Source: Sphingomonas sp. SORGH_AS_0950 | GTDB lineage: Bacteria > Pseudomonadota > Alphaproteobacteria > Sphingomonadales > Sphingomonadaceae | NCBI RefSeq assembly: GCF_030818415.1 | Contig: NZ_JAUTAE010000001.1 | Span: forward strand, 3,870,001-3,934,000 | Length of the DNA: 64,000 bases | Direction: 5' to 3' | Translations under genes and position numbers: made by a program | Notes under the pieces: generated by a model | Databases searched by the model: none | Told to the model about the DNA's origin: nothing | What the model saw: only the letters and a program-made list of their open reading frames with translations | Part shown: piece by piece, positions 18,201 through 26,236 of the stretch | Layout of the letters: every line of letters starts with the position of its first letter | Numbering within the stretch: position 1 is the first letter of the stretch

Positions 18201-18314
18201 GGTTTCCGGCGCGTTGGGGGGCAGGGTCTGCGCGGCGGCGGGGGCCGCAAGCAGAGTGAGCAGCGCGACGGCGCTGACGTCGCGCAAGGCGCGCGAGCGG
18301 ATATTCCGGGACAT
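15276..18314 (-). CDS. TonB-dependent outer-membrane receptor
   Basis: 1012 residues. A signal peptide (about 1-29, ending LLAAPAAAQ) is followed by a plug domain with DVVVTGSRIARPEFETLQPT and SIFGPVSAGTQVDLNNIPTT, and by VERVETVAIGGAPIYGSDAIAG-like plug sequence (here VDRVETVAIGGAPIYGSDA). A large 22-strand beta-barrel ends in the aromatic C-terminus RVAATARF for BAM recognition. It imports an unknown substrate with TonB energy. It is of the 'TonB receptor with iron-independent substrate' style common in sphingomonads, but the ligand cannot be read from sequence. It follows yihA across a 478-bp gap that holds repeats and its promoter. Confidence 0.93.
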   Translation of the reverse strand: MSRNIRSRALRDVSAVALLTLLAAPAAAQTLPPNAPETTTAQDSPADQDAAGSQDVVVTGSRIARPEFETLQPTQVVGAAQIENRGYTNVGQVLSEIPAFGPPGNSGVGAQSSFGPAQTFVDFFGLGTQRTLVLINGRRFVSSNTASIFGPVSAGTQVDLNNIPTTLVDRVETVAIGGAPIYGSDAIAGTVNIILKRNYEGLQLEGQAGVSQRGDAPDQRLSVLAGKNFADGRGNITISGEYNRVTGLTYADREVTAEGRFFGTPTDTSSPFQRILYPSQRYSAFTVGGVPFSADDYLARRSGIRNAAGQLLQFGADGSLVPLDLGTPMRQGYISSGGNGFNLPLQNNLLTNSERYIASAQASYQISDRIRFFGEAWYTHSKGVNLIDQPNYNTALFDAAGTADGNIIVNLDNPFLSAADRATIAANLPAGQNQFYLGRALADLTTGRAEAKVETYRFVGGFDGTVPLLGRDFKWEASGVYGRSQTDGRNYELVQQNFANAIDAVRDASGNITCRPGVVNATIPTANQSCTPLNIFGIGQASQAARDYIFAVATPRSVNEQIVLNANINGPVFQLFGNDVSLSLGYEHREEKTRFDPGTYYYGEPQADGSRVQYGRIIPIDPIRGKFHTNEVFGELVVPFVSSKNELRWLKTLEFDGAARYVDNSLSGGDLTWTAGGRVGFFQGLTFRGNFTRSIRSPAITEVFNPTSRAFDSGNDPCDARYVGNGPNPAVRRANCVAAGINPDSFTSNFSDFTVPVTVAGNPNLRNEKADSWTVGAIAQPRFIPGLSIAVDWVNIKLNDAIASLGGTDILNACYDSSSYPNQFCGLLDRGADGQITTIREGYYNAAVLETAGLQSTIAYRLPLDRVGLTDGGTVGLSVNYFYRDKLQTQVGTGDINHNAGEIGYPRHSGTANLTYEGRNFNVLFQGQYTGKVRFDMDEAANARDVKGASDWMVFNTTVGMKVNEQFNLRFIVDNVFNARPPYPLPVGTTGVRPYYSGIIGRFFRVAATARF

Positions 18315-18397
18315 GATACGCTTTCCCCATGTTATGGTCTTGTTTTCATGGGGCTATTCCTGCGTATGACAGGAGGTCAATAAAAGCGTCATATTTG

Positions 18398-18411
18398 CTG
18401 ACATTTGTCAG
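18398..18411. promoter_or_regulatory. 14-bp palindrome upstream of the TBDT gene, candidate operator
   Basis: CTGACATTTGTCAG is a perfect palindrome (arms CTGACA and TGTCAG, TT centre) 84-97 bp upstream of the receptor start at 18314, in an AT-richer stretch (18360-18440) that probably holds the promoter. A second TGAC/GTCA inverted pair lies near 18367-18379. The regulator is unknown. Confidence 0.35.
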
Positions 18412-18480
18412 GCGTCGCTGCATTTTTGCAACAATATCAGTTAGTTCGTCTCGGCCCGATCGACATTCAGCGATGCCTTT

Positions 18481-18691
18481 CCTTCCCTCGCCCCTCGCAG
18501 AGGGGAGAGGGTTGCGCAGACTTGGTCTTTGCTAAAGCAAAGGCCTAGTCGGAGCTGGGTGAGGGGTGGGCGCTCGCGAAGCGAGCGCGCGAGCCTTTGG
18601 GCTCGCTCAACCCCTCACCCAAGCTGCGCTAGCCAGCAGGCTGGCAAGCTGCGCTAACCCTCTCCCCTGTCCAGGGGAGAGGGGAGGAAGA
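18481..18691. repeat. Dispersed CCCTCTCCCC-type palindromic element
   Basis: The outer arms carry the AGGGGAGAGGGTT and AACCCTCTCCCCT motifs. Inside are nested inverted repeats, including GGGTGAGGGGT against ACCCCTCACCC and the hairpin GGGCGCTCGCGAAGCGAGCGC. A related element lies at 55457-55567. The 18315-18792 gap otherwise holds only the receptor promoter region; I see no gene in it. Confidence 0.75.
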
Positions 18692-18792
18692 AGCAATGCT
18701 GAATGCCGATCCGACCTAGGTTCCGACATGTGGCCGGAATGTCATGGCAAGACGGGAGCCCGCCGCCACGCGGCCGGGCTCCCATGGCCGAT

Positions 18793-19467
18793 TCAGCCGA
18801 TCGCTTCGAGTACGGCGGCGCGCAGTTCGGGAATGCCCAGCCCGCCCTCGCTGGAGGTGGCGAGGATCTCGGGATGCGCTGCGGCCCGCTTGCGAGCCTC
18901 CGCCTCGGTCCGCTCGACGACGGCGGCCAGTTCGCTCGCCTTCACCTTGTCCGCCTTGGTCAGGACGATGCGATAGCTGACCGCCGCGCGGTCGAGCATC
19001 TCCAGGATCTCGCGATCGACCTCCTTGATGCCGTGACGCGAGTCGATCAGCACCAATGCGCGCTTCAGCGCCTGCCGTCCGCGCAGGAAGTCGTTCACCA
19101 GGAATCGCCACTGCTTGACCATGTCCTTGGGCGCCTTGGCAAAGCCATAGCCCGGCATGTCGACCAGCCGCAGCGTCGGCGGCGTGCCGACGTCGAAGAA
19201 GTTCAGCTCCTGCGTCCGGCCCGGCGTGTTCGAGGTGCGGGCCAGGCCGTTGCGGTTGGTCATCGCGTTGAGCAGCGACGACTTGCCGACGTTCGACCGG
19301 CCCGCCACCGCGACTTCCGGCACGATCGGATCGGGCAGGAATTTCAGCGCGGGCGCGGACTTCAGGAACGAGACGGGACCGGCGAACAGCTTGCGCGCCG
19401 ACTCGACCAGCTCCTCCGAAAAACCGGTCGGCTCTTCGGAGGGGAGGGGGGTGGGAAGCTCGCTCAC
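18793..19467 (-). CDS. yihA: Ribosome biogenesis GTP-binding protein YihA/YsxC (EngB)
   Basis: 224 residues. TrmE-Era-EngA-like GTPase involved in 50S subunit maturation. G1 is [17 protein letters not shown] (about 71-87), G2 [13 protein letters not shown]3 [13 protein letters not shown]4 LTKADKVKA. The insert [14 protein letters not shown] is typical. Its start overlaps the yidC stop by four bases, giving translational coupling in the rpmH-rnpA-yidD-yidC-yihA cluster. Confidence 0.96.
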   Translation of the reverse strand: MSELPTPLPSEEPTGFSEELVESARKLFAGPVSFLKSAPALKFLPDPIVPEVAVAGRSNVGKSSLLNAMTNRNGLARTSNTPGRTQELNFFDVGTPPTLRLVDMPGYGFAKAPKDMVKQWRFLVNDFLRGRQALKRALVLIDSRHGIKEVDREILEMLDRAAVSYRIVLTKADKVKASELAAVVERTEAEARKRAAAHPEILATSSEGGLGIPELRAAVLEAIG

Positions 19468-21161
19468 TTGGCGACCGGCTGCTTCAGGCCCGGATGGCGG
19501 GCATAGAGCAGGCGCTGCTGCAGGATCGAGATGCAGTTGGTCGTGATCCAGTAGACCTGAAGGCCGACCGCGAACGGCGCCATCACGAACATCAGCACCC
19601 AGGGCAGGATCGCGAAGACCTGCTTCTGCGCATCGTCCATCGGCTGCGGGTTCATCTTGAACTGGAAGTACATCGAGATGCCCAGCAGGATCGGCACCAC
19701 GCCGATCGCGATGAAGTGCGGGGGCACGAAGGGCAGCAGGCCGAACAGGTTGACCGGGGTCAGCGGATCGGGGGCGGACAGGTCCTTGATCCAGGCGACG
19801 AACGGCTGGTGCCGCATCTCGATCGTCAGCATCAGCACCTTGTAGAGCGCATAGAAGATCGGGATCTGGATCAGCGTGGGCAGGCAGCCCGCCAGCGGAT
19901 TGACCTTCTCCTGCTTGTAGAGGGCCATGACCTCCTGCTGCATCCGGACCTTGTCGTCCTTGAACCGCTCCTGCAGCGCCTTCATCTTGGGCTGCACCGC
20001 GCGCATCGCCGCCATCGAGGCGAACTGGCGCTGCGCGATCGGGAACATCAGCGCGCGGATGGTGACGGTCAGCAGGATGATCGCGACGCCGAAATTGCCG
20101 ACCAGGCGGAACAGCCAGTCGAGATAATAGAAGATCGGCTTTTCGAGGACCCGCAGATAGCCCCAGTCGAGCGCGTAATCGAGCTTCGTCGCGCCTTCCT
20201 TGTCGGTATAGCGGTCGAGCAGCGCGACTTCCTTGGCGCCCGCGAAGAAACGGGTCGTCTGGGTGATCTGCTTGCCCGGCGCCAGCGTTTGCGGCTGGAG
20301 CGTATAGTCGGCCTGATAGGTCTGGCCCGCGCCCGCGCGGAACTGGCCGTCAAAGGCCTTGGACTGGTCGGGGATCAGCGTCGCCAGCCAGTATTTGTCG
20401 GTAAAGCCCAGCCAGCCGCCGGTGGTGGTGAAGCGGGTCGGGGCCTTGTCCAGATCCTTCCAGTTGGGGCCATAATGCGCGGTGCCGTCATTGACCGACA
20501 TCGGGCCGACATGGATCGTCCAAGTGTCCGGATCGGCCGAGATGCCGCGATTGACATAGCCGTATGCCGCGACCGGCACGGCCGCATTGCCGCCGTTCGC
20601 CACCGTCTGCTGGACGGTGAACATATAATCCTTGTCGACCGACAGGGTGATCTGGAAACGCTGGCCGGTCGCGTTGGCGGCGGTCAGCGTGACCGGCTGG
20701 CCGGGGCGCAGCACGGGCGCGCTGGCGGTCCAGACGGCATCGGCGGCGGGCGGGTTCAGCCCGTCGGTGCGCCAGCCGAAACCGGCGAAATAGGCACCCT
20801 GCGCGCCGGCGGGCGACAACAGGCGGATCGGCGGCGAATCCTTGGCGACCGTTTCCTTATAGTCGAGCAGGACGAGGTCATCGATCCGCGCGCCCTTCAG
20901 GTTGATTGAGCCCTTCAGGCGCGGCGTTTCGATCGCCACGCGCGGGGTTTCGGCCAGCACGACGCGGCGGTCGCGAATCGCCGAGGGCGTCGTCGCGGTC
21001 GGATTGGCCGTCGAGTTGGCCACCGGCACCTGCTTGCCGTCGACGATCTTCGTCGCGGGCGGGTTGCTCGGGAAGAACTTGTTCTGGATGAGCGGCCATC
21101 CGAACAGGATCAGCGCCGCGATCACCGCGAACACGACGAAATTCTTGCGGTCTTGGTTCAC
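19464..21161 (-). CDS. yidC: Membrane protein insertase YidC
   Basis: 565 residues. The N-terminal membrane segment begins [21 protein letters not shown] large periplasmic beta-sandwich domain (about 60-350) is followed by the conserved C-terminal insertase core with five membrane segments. Core stretches include [40 protein letters not shown] and [19 protein letters not shown]. It inserts and folds inner-membrane proteins alone or with SecYEG. It follows yidD by 30 bp. Confidence 0.97.
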   Translation of the reverse strand: MNQDRKNFVVFAVIAALILFGWPLIQNKFFPSNPPATKIVDGKQVPVANSTANPTATTPSAIRDRRVVLAETPRVAIETPRLKGSINLKGARIDDLVLLDYKETVAKDSPPIRLLSPAGAQGAYFAGFGWRTDGLNPPAADAVWTASAPVLRPGQPVTLTAANATGQRFQITLSVDKDYMFTVQQTVANGGNAAVPVAAYGYVNRGISADPDTWTIHVGPMSVNDGTAHYGPNWKDLDKAPTRFTTTGGWLGFTDKYWLATLIPDQSKAFDGQFRAGAGQTYQADYTLQPQTLAPGKQITQTTRFFAGAKEVALLDRYTDKEGATKLDYALDWGYLRVLEKPIFYYLDWLFRLVGNFGVAIILLTVTIRALMFPIAQRQFASMAAMRAVQPKMKALQERFKDDKVRMQQEVMALYKQEKVNPLAGCLPTLIQIPIFYALYKVLMLTIEMRHQPFVAWIKDLSAPDPLTPVNLFGLLPFVPPHFIAIGVVPILLGISMYFQFKMNPQPMDDAQKQVFAILPWVLMFVMAPFAVGLQVYWITTNCISILQQRLLYARHPGLKQPVAK

Positions 21162-21191
21162 GTGGAAACCCCAGTTGTGACGCCAGTTACG

Positions 21192-21410
21192 TCAGGGGAC
21201 CGGGTCGGGTCCGTGCCCGCCCCAGGGATGGCACCGCGCAATGCGCTTGAGCGCCAACCAGCCCCCTTTGACCGCGCCATAGCGGCCAATGGCCTGTATT
21301 GCATAGGCCGAACAGGATGGTTGATAGCGGCAAGTGGGCGGTAAAATGAGCGACGGGCCGAGTTGCCAGCCCCGCGCGATCAGAATCAAGGCCCGCGCGA
21401 ACAGGGTCAC
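21192..21410 (-). CDS. yidD: Membrane protein insertion efficiency factor YidD
   Basis: 72 residues. The family fingerprint is complete: [21 protein letters not shown] with three Cys, then [19 protein letters not shown] and the DPVP end. YidD is a small membrane-associated protein that aids YidC-dependent insertion. Its ATG overlaps the rnpA stop by four bases (ATGA). Confidence 0.95.
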   Translation of the reverse strand: MTLFARALILIARGWQLGPSLILPPTCRYQPSCSAYAIQAIGRYGAVKGGWLALKRIARCHPWGGHGPDPVP

Positions 21411-21853
21411 GCGGGCTCCTGAGACGGTGTAGCGGGCTGGCGATGCGCGCCGCCGCGGGGGCTGCGCCCCTTGCCGCGACCATGATGCACGCGCGGTTCG
21501 CGCGGTTTCTGGTCGCCGCCGGTGTCGGGCGAGGCGGCGCGGGTCAGCGCCTTGGCCAGCTCGGCGGTGAGGGCGGCATAATCGCGCTCGATCCCGCCTT
21601 GCCGTCCGATCAGGACATGATCGGCGCCCGCAATGCCCTTTACCGGCAAAAGATCGCGCGCGAGCGCCCGCAACCGGCGTTTCATCCGGTTGCGAACGAC
21701 CGCGTTGCCGATCTTCTTGGTGACGGTGAAGCCGACGCGAATCGTGGCCTCACCATCGTCACGCGGGCGAACCTGCAGCACGAAGCCGGGCATCGCCACG
21801 CGTCGCCCGCCATTGGCCGCGAGGAAGTCGCGGCGGCGGGTCAGCGTCGTGAT
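21407..21853 (-). CDS. rnpA: Ribonuclease P protein component, start uncertain
   Basis: The protein subunit of RNase P, which matures tRNA 5' ends. Conserved sequence begins [13 protein letters not shown], and the RNA-binding signature [16 protein letters not shown] is intact; a charged tail follows. No ATG, GTG or TTG lies between the rpmH stop and the conserved start. The coordinate used takes the ATC that overlaps the rpmH TAA. Other choices are CTG at 21844, an internal GTG/ATG that would cut about 20 residues, or the ATG at 21994. That last start would run in another frame through all of rpmH and give a long N-terminal extension, as described in Thermus. Confidence 0.85.
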   Translation of the reverse strand: MTTLTRRRDFLAANGGRRVAMPGFVLQVRPRDDGEATIRVGFTVTKKIGNAVVRNRMKRRLRALARDLLPVKGIAGADHVLIGRQGGIERDYAALTAELAKALTRAASPDTGGDQKPREPRVHHGRGKGRSPRGGAHRQPATPSQEPA

Positions 21854-21987
21854 TACGCCGACAGCTTCTTGCGGCCGCGCGCGCGACGCGCCCGGATCAC
21901 CGCACGGCCACCGGGGGTCGCCATCCGCGCACGGAAGCCGTGACGGCGAGCGCGCACCAGGTTGCTGGGCTGAAAGGTCCGCTTCAT
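21853..21987 (-). CDS. rpmH: 50S ribosomal protein L34
   Basis: 44 residues: [18 protein letters not shown] is the standard L34 start and the protein ends RGRKKLSA. An AAGGA ribosome binding site at 21999-21995 is seven bases from the ATG. rpmH leads the rnpA-yidD-yidC-yihA cluster and is divergent from comM across about 200 bp. Confidence 0.97.
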   Translation of the reverse strand: MKRTFQPSNLVRARRHGFRARMATPGGRAVIRARRARGRKKLSA

Positions 21988-22184
21988 CGTTCATTCCTTG
22001 GATACGTCTGAATAACAAACGGCCGCCACGAGGACGGCCTTGGTGGCAAGCCGCTTACGCAAAGCGGGGTTTCAAGTCAATCCGCCGCACGCGATACCCG
22101 TACACCCGTCGCCCCTTGCGATCGGGCGGCATCCTTTGCAGGAAGCATAAGCGGGCAGGGGAGCGTCCGTACAGGGGGATTTGC

Positions 22185-23699
22185 ATGGCGACGATCGTGT
22201 CCACGGTGGCCTATCTGGGGCTGGAGGCGCGTGCGGTCGAGGTGCAGGTCCAACTGATCGCCGGACTGCCCGCCTTCAACCTGGTGGGCCTCGCCGACAA
22301 GGCGGTGGGCGAAAGCCGGGAGCGGGTGCGCGCCGCGATCGCCGCGATGGGCCTGGCCCTGCCGCCCAAGCGGATCGCGGTGAACCTGTCGCCCGCCGAC
22401 CTGCCCAAGGAAGGATCGCATTTCGACCTGCCGATCGCGCTCGCCCTGCTGGCGGCGATGGGCGTGATCGATGCCGAGTTGCTGGCCGATCATGTCGTGG
22501 TCGGTGAGCTGGCGCTGGACGGGCGGATCGGGCCGTCGCCGGGGGTGTTGCTGGCCGCGCTCCATGCGGGGTCGCTCGACAAAGGGCTGATCTGTCCCGC
22601 CGCGCAAGGCGCCGAGGCGAGCTGGGCCGGGGGCGGGGCGGTGATCGCCGCGCCCGACCTGCTGTCGCTGATCAACCATCTCAAGGGGCATTCGCTGCTG
22701 CCCATGCCGCAGGGCGGGGTGGTCGAGGACGGCGTGCCCGGCCCCGACCTGTCGCAGGTGAAGGGCCAGGAAAATGCCCGCCGCGCGCTGGAGATCGCGG
22801 CGGCGGGTGGTCACAACCTGTTGATGAGCGGCCCGCCGGGGTCGGGCAAGTCGCTGATGGCGGCGTGCCTGCCCGGCATCCTACCGCCGCTCGATGCGGC
22901 CGAGGCGCTCGAGGTGTCCATGGTCCAGTCGGTCGCCGGGACGCTGGCTGGAGGACGGCTGACCCGCACGCGTCCGTTCCGCGCGCCGCATCACTCGGCC
23001 TCGATGGCGGCGCTGACCGGCGGCGGGTTGAAGGCGAGGCCGGGCGAGGTGAGCCTGGCGCATCTGGGCGTCCTGTTCCTCGACGAGCTGCCCGAATTCC
23101 AGCGCGCCGTGCTCGATTCGCTCCGCCAGCCGCTCGAGACGGGCACGGTCAGCATCGCGCGCGCCAACGCCCATGTGACCTTTCCGGCGCGGGTCCAGCT
23201 GGTCGCGGCGATGAACCCGTGTCGCTGCGGCCATCTGGGCGACGCGGCGCTTGCTTGTGCCAGGGCGCCGCGCTGTGCGGCGGATTATCAGGCCAAGATT
23301 TCCGGGCCGCTGCTCGACCGCATCGACCTGTCCGTCGAGGTCCAGCCGGTCCGCGCCATCGACCTGTTCGCCCCCGCCGCCGCCGAATCGTCCGCGATCG
23401 TCGCCCAAAGGGTCGCCGCCGCCCGCGCGCGCCAGACCCAGCGCTATCGCGACGCCCCGGTCACGATCCGCACCAATGCCGAGGCCGATGGCGCCTGGCT
23501 CGAACGCTGGGCCACCCCGGACGAGTCGGGCCGCGCCTTGCTGGTCGAGGCGGCGGAGCGGATTCGCCTGACCGCGCGGGGCTATACCCGCGTCCTGCGC
23601 GTCGCCCGGACGATCGCCGACCTGGCGGGGGTGGAGCAGGTGGGCCGCATCCATGTCGCCGAAGCGCTCAGCTATCGCCAGCGTCCGCCGGTGAATTGA
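22185..23699 (+). CDS. comM: ComM/YifB-family Mg-chelatase-like AAA+ ATPase
   Basis: 504 residues from ATG 22185 with AGGGGG upstream; the frame is open further upstream but antisense to rnpA/rpmH. An N-terminal ChlI/Lon-protease-like domain starts MATIVSTVAYLGLEA and contains LPAFNLVGLADKAVGESRER. The AAA+ Walker A is GPPGSGKSLMA, the Walker B is LFLDELPEF, and a zinc-like NPCRCGHLGD motif follows. The C-terminal Mg-chelatase subdomain closes the protein. In naturally competent bacteria ComM is a hexameric helicase that extends recombination branches; here the role is inferred. Confidence 0.94.
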   Translation: MATIVSTVAYLGLEARAVEVQVQLIAGLPAFNLVGLADKAVGESRERVRAAIAAMGLALPPKRIAVNLSPADLPKEGSHFDLPIALALLAAMGVIDAELLADHVVVGELALDGRIGPSPGVLLAALHAGSLDKGLICPAAQGAEASWAGGGAVIAAPDLLSLINHLKGHSLLPMPQGGVVEDGVPGPDLSQVKGQENARRALEIAAAGGHNLLMSGPPGSGKSLMAACLPGILPPLDAAEALEVSMVQSVAGTLAGGRLTRTRPFRAPHHSASMAALTGGGLKARPGEVSLAHLGVLFLDELPEFQRAVLDSLRQPLETGTVSIARANAHVTFPARVQLVAAMNPCRCGHLGDAALACARAPRCAADYQAKISGPLLDRIDLSVEVQPVRAIDLFAPAAAESSAIVAQRVAAARARQTQRYRDAPVTIRTNAEADGAWLERWATPDESGRALLVEAAERIRLTARGYTRVLRVARTIADLAGVEQVGRIHVAEALSYRQRPPVN

Positions 23700-23782
23700 T
23701 CGGCCTGCGGCATAAGGGGCGATATTGCCGACAATCCCCGCTTGCGCGACGCATCACCCTCGTCTAGCAGCACCCCTTCGCT

Positions 23783-23867
23783 GCCCCTGTGGCGAAATTG
23801 GTAGACGCATTCGACTCAAAATCGAACGCCGCAAGGCATGCTGGTTCGAGTCCGGCCAGGGGCACCA
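23783..23867 (+). tRNA. tRNA-Leu (anticodon CAA)
   Basis: 85 bases including encoded CCA. The acceptor stem GCCCCTG (23783-23789) pairs with CAGGGGC (23857-23863). The anticodon stem TTCGA/TCGAA encloses CTCAAAA, so the anticodon is CAA. The T-arm TGGTTCGAGTCCGGCCA region and a long variable arm (class II) are present. It marks the edge of the mobile-element region that follows, a common island insertion site. Confidence 0.96.
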
Positions 23868-23916
23868 CTTTCCCAAGCTTTTGAAGAGGCTGGGTATTTC
23901 GCGGAAATCGCTGCTT

Positions 23917-24018
23917 GTGACGAGTGCCTGCTACAATCGTGGCGAGGCAAGGACGAGCCCGTACCTGCTCAAGCGTGATGATGGCTCCTGTTATTTCCGG
24001 CGGTCGATACCGTCTGGT
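23917..24018 (+). pseudogene. N-terminal remnant of a tyrosine integrase (tentative)
   Basis: Reading from GTG 23917 gives SPYLLKRDDGSCYFRRSIP, which resembles the N-terminal 'YLL.R...YYFRRRIP' pattern of phage-type tyrosine recombinases. It starts 50 bp after the tRNA-Leu and is cut off at about 24018 where IS481-like sequence begins. A tRNA with an adjacent integrase is the usual layout of an integrated island. Only about 35 residues remain, so the call is weak. Confidence 0.35.
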
Positions 24019-24020
24019 GT

Positions 24021-24290
24021 TCACTCCTGCATCTGGTGGATCAGGTCGGCGATGAACCGATCCGGCTCTGAGATCCGGATCCTGGCGATGTATTTTAAGG
24101 GTATGAGCGCGCTGAGCGTCTTGAGCCGGCGGGCGAAATTATAGGCAGCCATGGAAGTCGGCGAGGGGCGTCCGCAGCTGGTTATGACTGTCACAACGGA
24201 TGCGTTTGACGGTCGCCATTCTCGATAGTGCGGTTCATCCGCTCGACTGGCGCGCTGGTCCAGGGAGGGTTCGGTTAGGTGGCTGGTGCT
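24021..24290 (-). pseudogene. C-terminal remnant of an IS481-type transposase
   Basis: The minus strand reads VERMNRTIEN, then after one extra G ATVKRIRCDSHNQLRTPLADF, then after one extra C MAAYNFARRLKTLSALIPLK and EPDRFIADLIHQMQE. This is the conserved C-terminus of IS481-family DDE transposases with at least two frameshifts. The upstream part is more degraded. The matching N-terminal half lies at 24990-25155, beyond an IS5-type insertion. Confidence 0.7.
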
Positions 24291-24355
24291 CGATGTCGGT
24301 GCTTCGCAAATCCTGTCGAAGCGCATCTGGCGGGGCCAAGCGGTGTTTCAGTTAC

Positions 24356-24990
24356 GAGGCTGCTTGGCGAACTAGGCCGTAGACTCATAAGCTCGCAGCC
24401 ACAGCCGCATGGAGGCGAACTGGATCATGGCAAGGAAGTTGGTGGCGAGCTTGTCGTAGCGGGTGGCGACACGGCGGAAGTGCTTCAGCTTGGAGAAGAA
24501 CCGCTCGACGAGGTTGCGCTCGCGGTACAGCCGCTTGCTGAAGCACGGCTTCCACTTGCGATTGCTCTTCGGCGGGATGTTGTGCGTGGCACCCTGGTCC
24601 TGGATCAGTTCGCGGATGCGGTCGGCGTCGTAGGCTTTGTCGGCGAGCACGATCGTGCGCGGGCCGAGGTGGTCGAGCAACGTGTCGGCGATCTGCCCGT
24701 CGTGGGTTTGCCCGGCGGTCAAGCCAAGCCGGATCGGGAGGCCTTGCGCATCGACGACCACGTGGATCTTGGTCGTAAGCCCGCCGCGTGATCGACCGAG
24801 ACAGTGATCTGCACCCCCCTTTTTGCCGTCGCGGCCTGCTGGTGGACGCGAACGGAGGTGCTGTCGATCATCTGTATCTCGCCGTCGTGCGTGGCGGTAA
24901 TGGCATCCATCGGCCGATCCCAGATGCCCGCCTTTCGCCATCGCACGAAGCGGTTGTCGCAGGTGGTCTGCGGACCGTACGGATCGCAGA
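24356..24990 (-). mobile_element. Truncated IS5-family element (IS427-like)
   Basis: The left end GAGGCTGCTTGGCGAA at 24356 resembles an IS5-type terminal repeat. The other end is missing: similarity stops within the first transposase frame at about 24990, where IS481-like sequence resumes. The element therefore replaced the middle of an IS481-type gene and is no longer complete. Confidence 0.6.
24372..24990 (-). pseudogene. 5'-truncated IS5-family transposase (two-frame type)
   Basis: The first frame carries NRFVRWRKAGIWDRPMDAI and IQMIDSTSVRVHQQAATAK. After an A5G6 slippery stretch (minus strand, about 24821-24811) the second frame continues DHCLGRSRGGLTTKIHVVVD to the end YESTA. The DDE residues are the D in MIDST, the D in VLADKAYDAD and the E in ERNLVERFFSKLKHFRR. 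The N-terminal 50-60 residues normal for the family are absent, so it should be inactive. Confidence 0.7.
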
Positions 24991-25155
24991 ATGAGGGGAC
25001 TTCGGCCCAGTCTTCAGATCCTCGACAGTTACCCGCTTGCGCCCCTTCGCAACCGTCTTGGGATTGATTCCAAGTTCGAAAGCTGACCGTCGCTAACGAA
25101 GCTTGGCCCGCTATATTGCTGTCCGGACGGCGTGCGTGGCCGTGGCGTTACCCAT
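24990..25155 (-). pseudogene. N-terminal remnant of the IS481-type transposase
   Basis: From ATG 25155 the minus strand reads MGNATATHAVRTAI followed by a TAG where Gln is expected. After a frame change it reads ELGINPKTVAK-like FELGINPKTVAKGRKRVTVE and DLKTGPKSP. This is the helix-turn-helix N-terminus of the gene whose C-terminus lies at 24021-24290. About 500 bp of the middle is missing. Confidence 0.6.
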
Positions 25156-26236
25156 GACGCACCTTTCACATACGGCCTTTCTCTATTTCAACGAACGGAT
25201 GCATCATCAAACCGTGGGACCAATCACCTAGAGCGTTTTCCGGCCGACCTGAGTCGAAGGGGGATTCCCATGGCCGAGCTGATCTGATTCACGGTGCTGG
25301 CTGGATGGAGGCCGGCATTGATGGGCAAGCCGTTGTCGATGGATCTACGATCGCGAGCGCTGGCCGCGGTTGACGAGGGGATGAGTTGCCGGGCTGCGGC
25401 GGTGCGGTTCGGTGTGGCGGCCGCGACGGTGATCCGGTGGCACGACCAGCGCCGCAGCACGGGCACCTATGCCGCCAAGCCGCAGGGCGGGGACACGCGG
25501 TCGCGGCGGATCGAAGCCGCATGCGCCCACGATCCTGGCGCTGCACGAAGCGCGTCGCGACATCACGCTGGACGAGCTGCGTCGCGAGCTGGGTCAGGCG
25601 GGCGTGACGGTGGCGATCTCGACGCTGCACCGCTTCTTTGCCCGTCACGGGATCACGCGCAAAAAAAGACCGGGCATGCGATCGAGCAGGATCGCGCCGA
25701 CGTCCTGAGTGCGCGTGAGGACTGGTTTGATGGCCAGCTCGACCTCGACCCTGCGCGGCTCGTCTTCATCGACGAGACCTGGACGGCGACCAATATGACC
25801 CGCAGCCACGGCCGCTGCCGGCGGGGCGAGCGGCTGCGGATGGGTTACCCACATGGTCATCGCAAGACGACCACGCTGGTCGCTGGCCTGCGCATGACCG
25901 GCATGATCGCGCCGATGGTGCTCGACGGCCCGATCAACGGCGACTGGTTCGAGGCCTACGTCCGACAGGTTCTCGTGCCCGACCTCGGACGCGGCGACGT
26001 GGTCATCATGGACAACCTGTCCAGCCACAAGCGTGCCGGCGTCCGTGAAGCCATCGAAGCCGCAGGCGCCCGCCTCATGTTTCTCCCGCCCTACAGTCCC
26101 GACTTCAACCCGATCGAGAAGGCCTTCGCCCGCCTCAAGGCTATGCTGCGCAGGGCCGGCGAACGCACCGTGTCGGGCTTGTGGTCCCTCATCGGCAGGT
26201 TGGTCGATGATCTGGCCCCCGTTTCACCGGACGGAT

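Noticed and set aside
15156..18383. Long plus-strand open frame (over 1000 codons) opposite the TBDT
   Set aside because: It is the antisense of a clear TBDT gene; the translation is Arg/Asp/Gln-rich without any family pattern, as expected for the complement of GC-rich codons.
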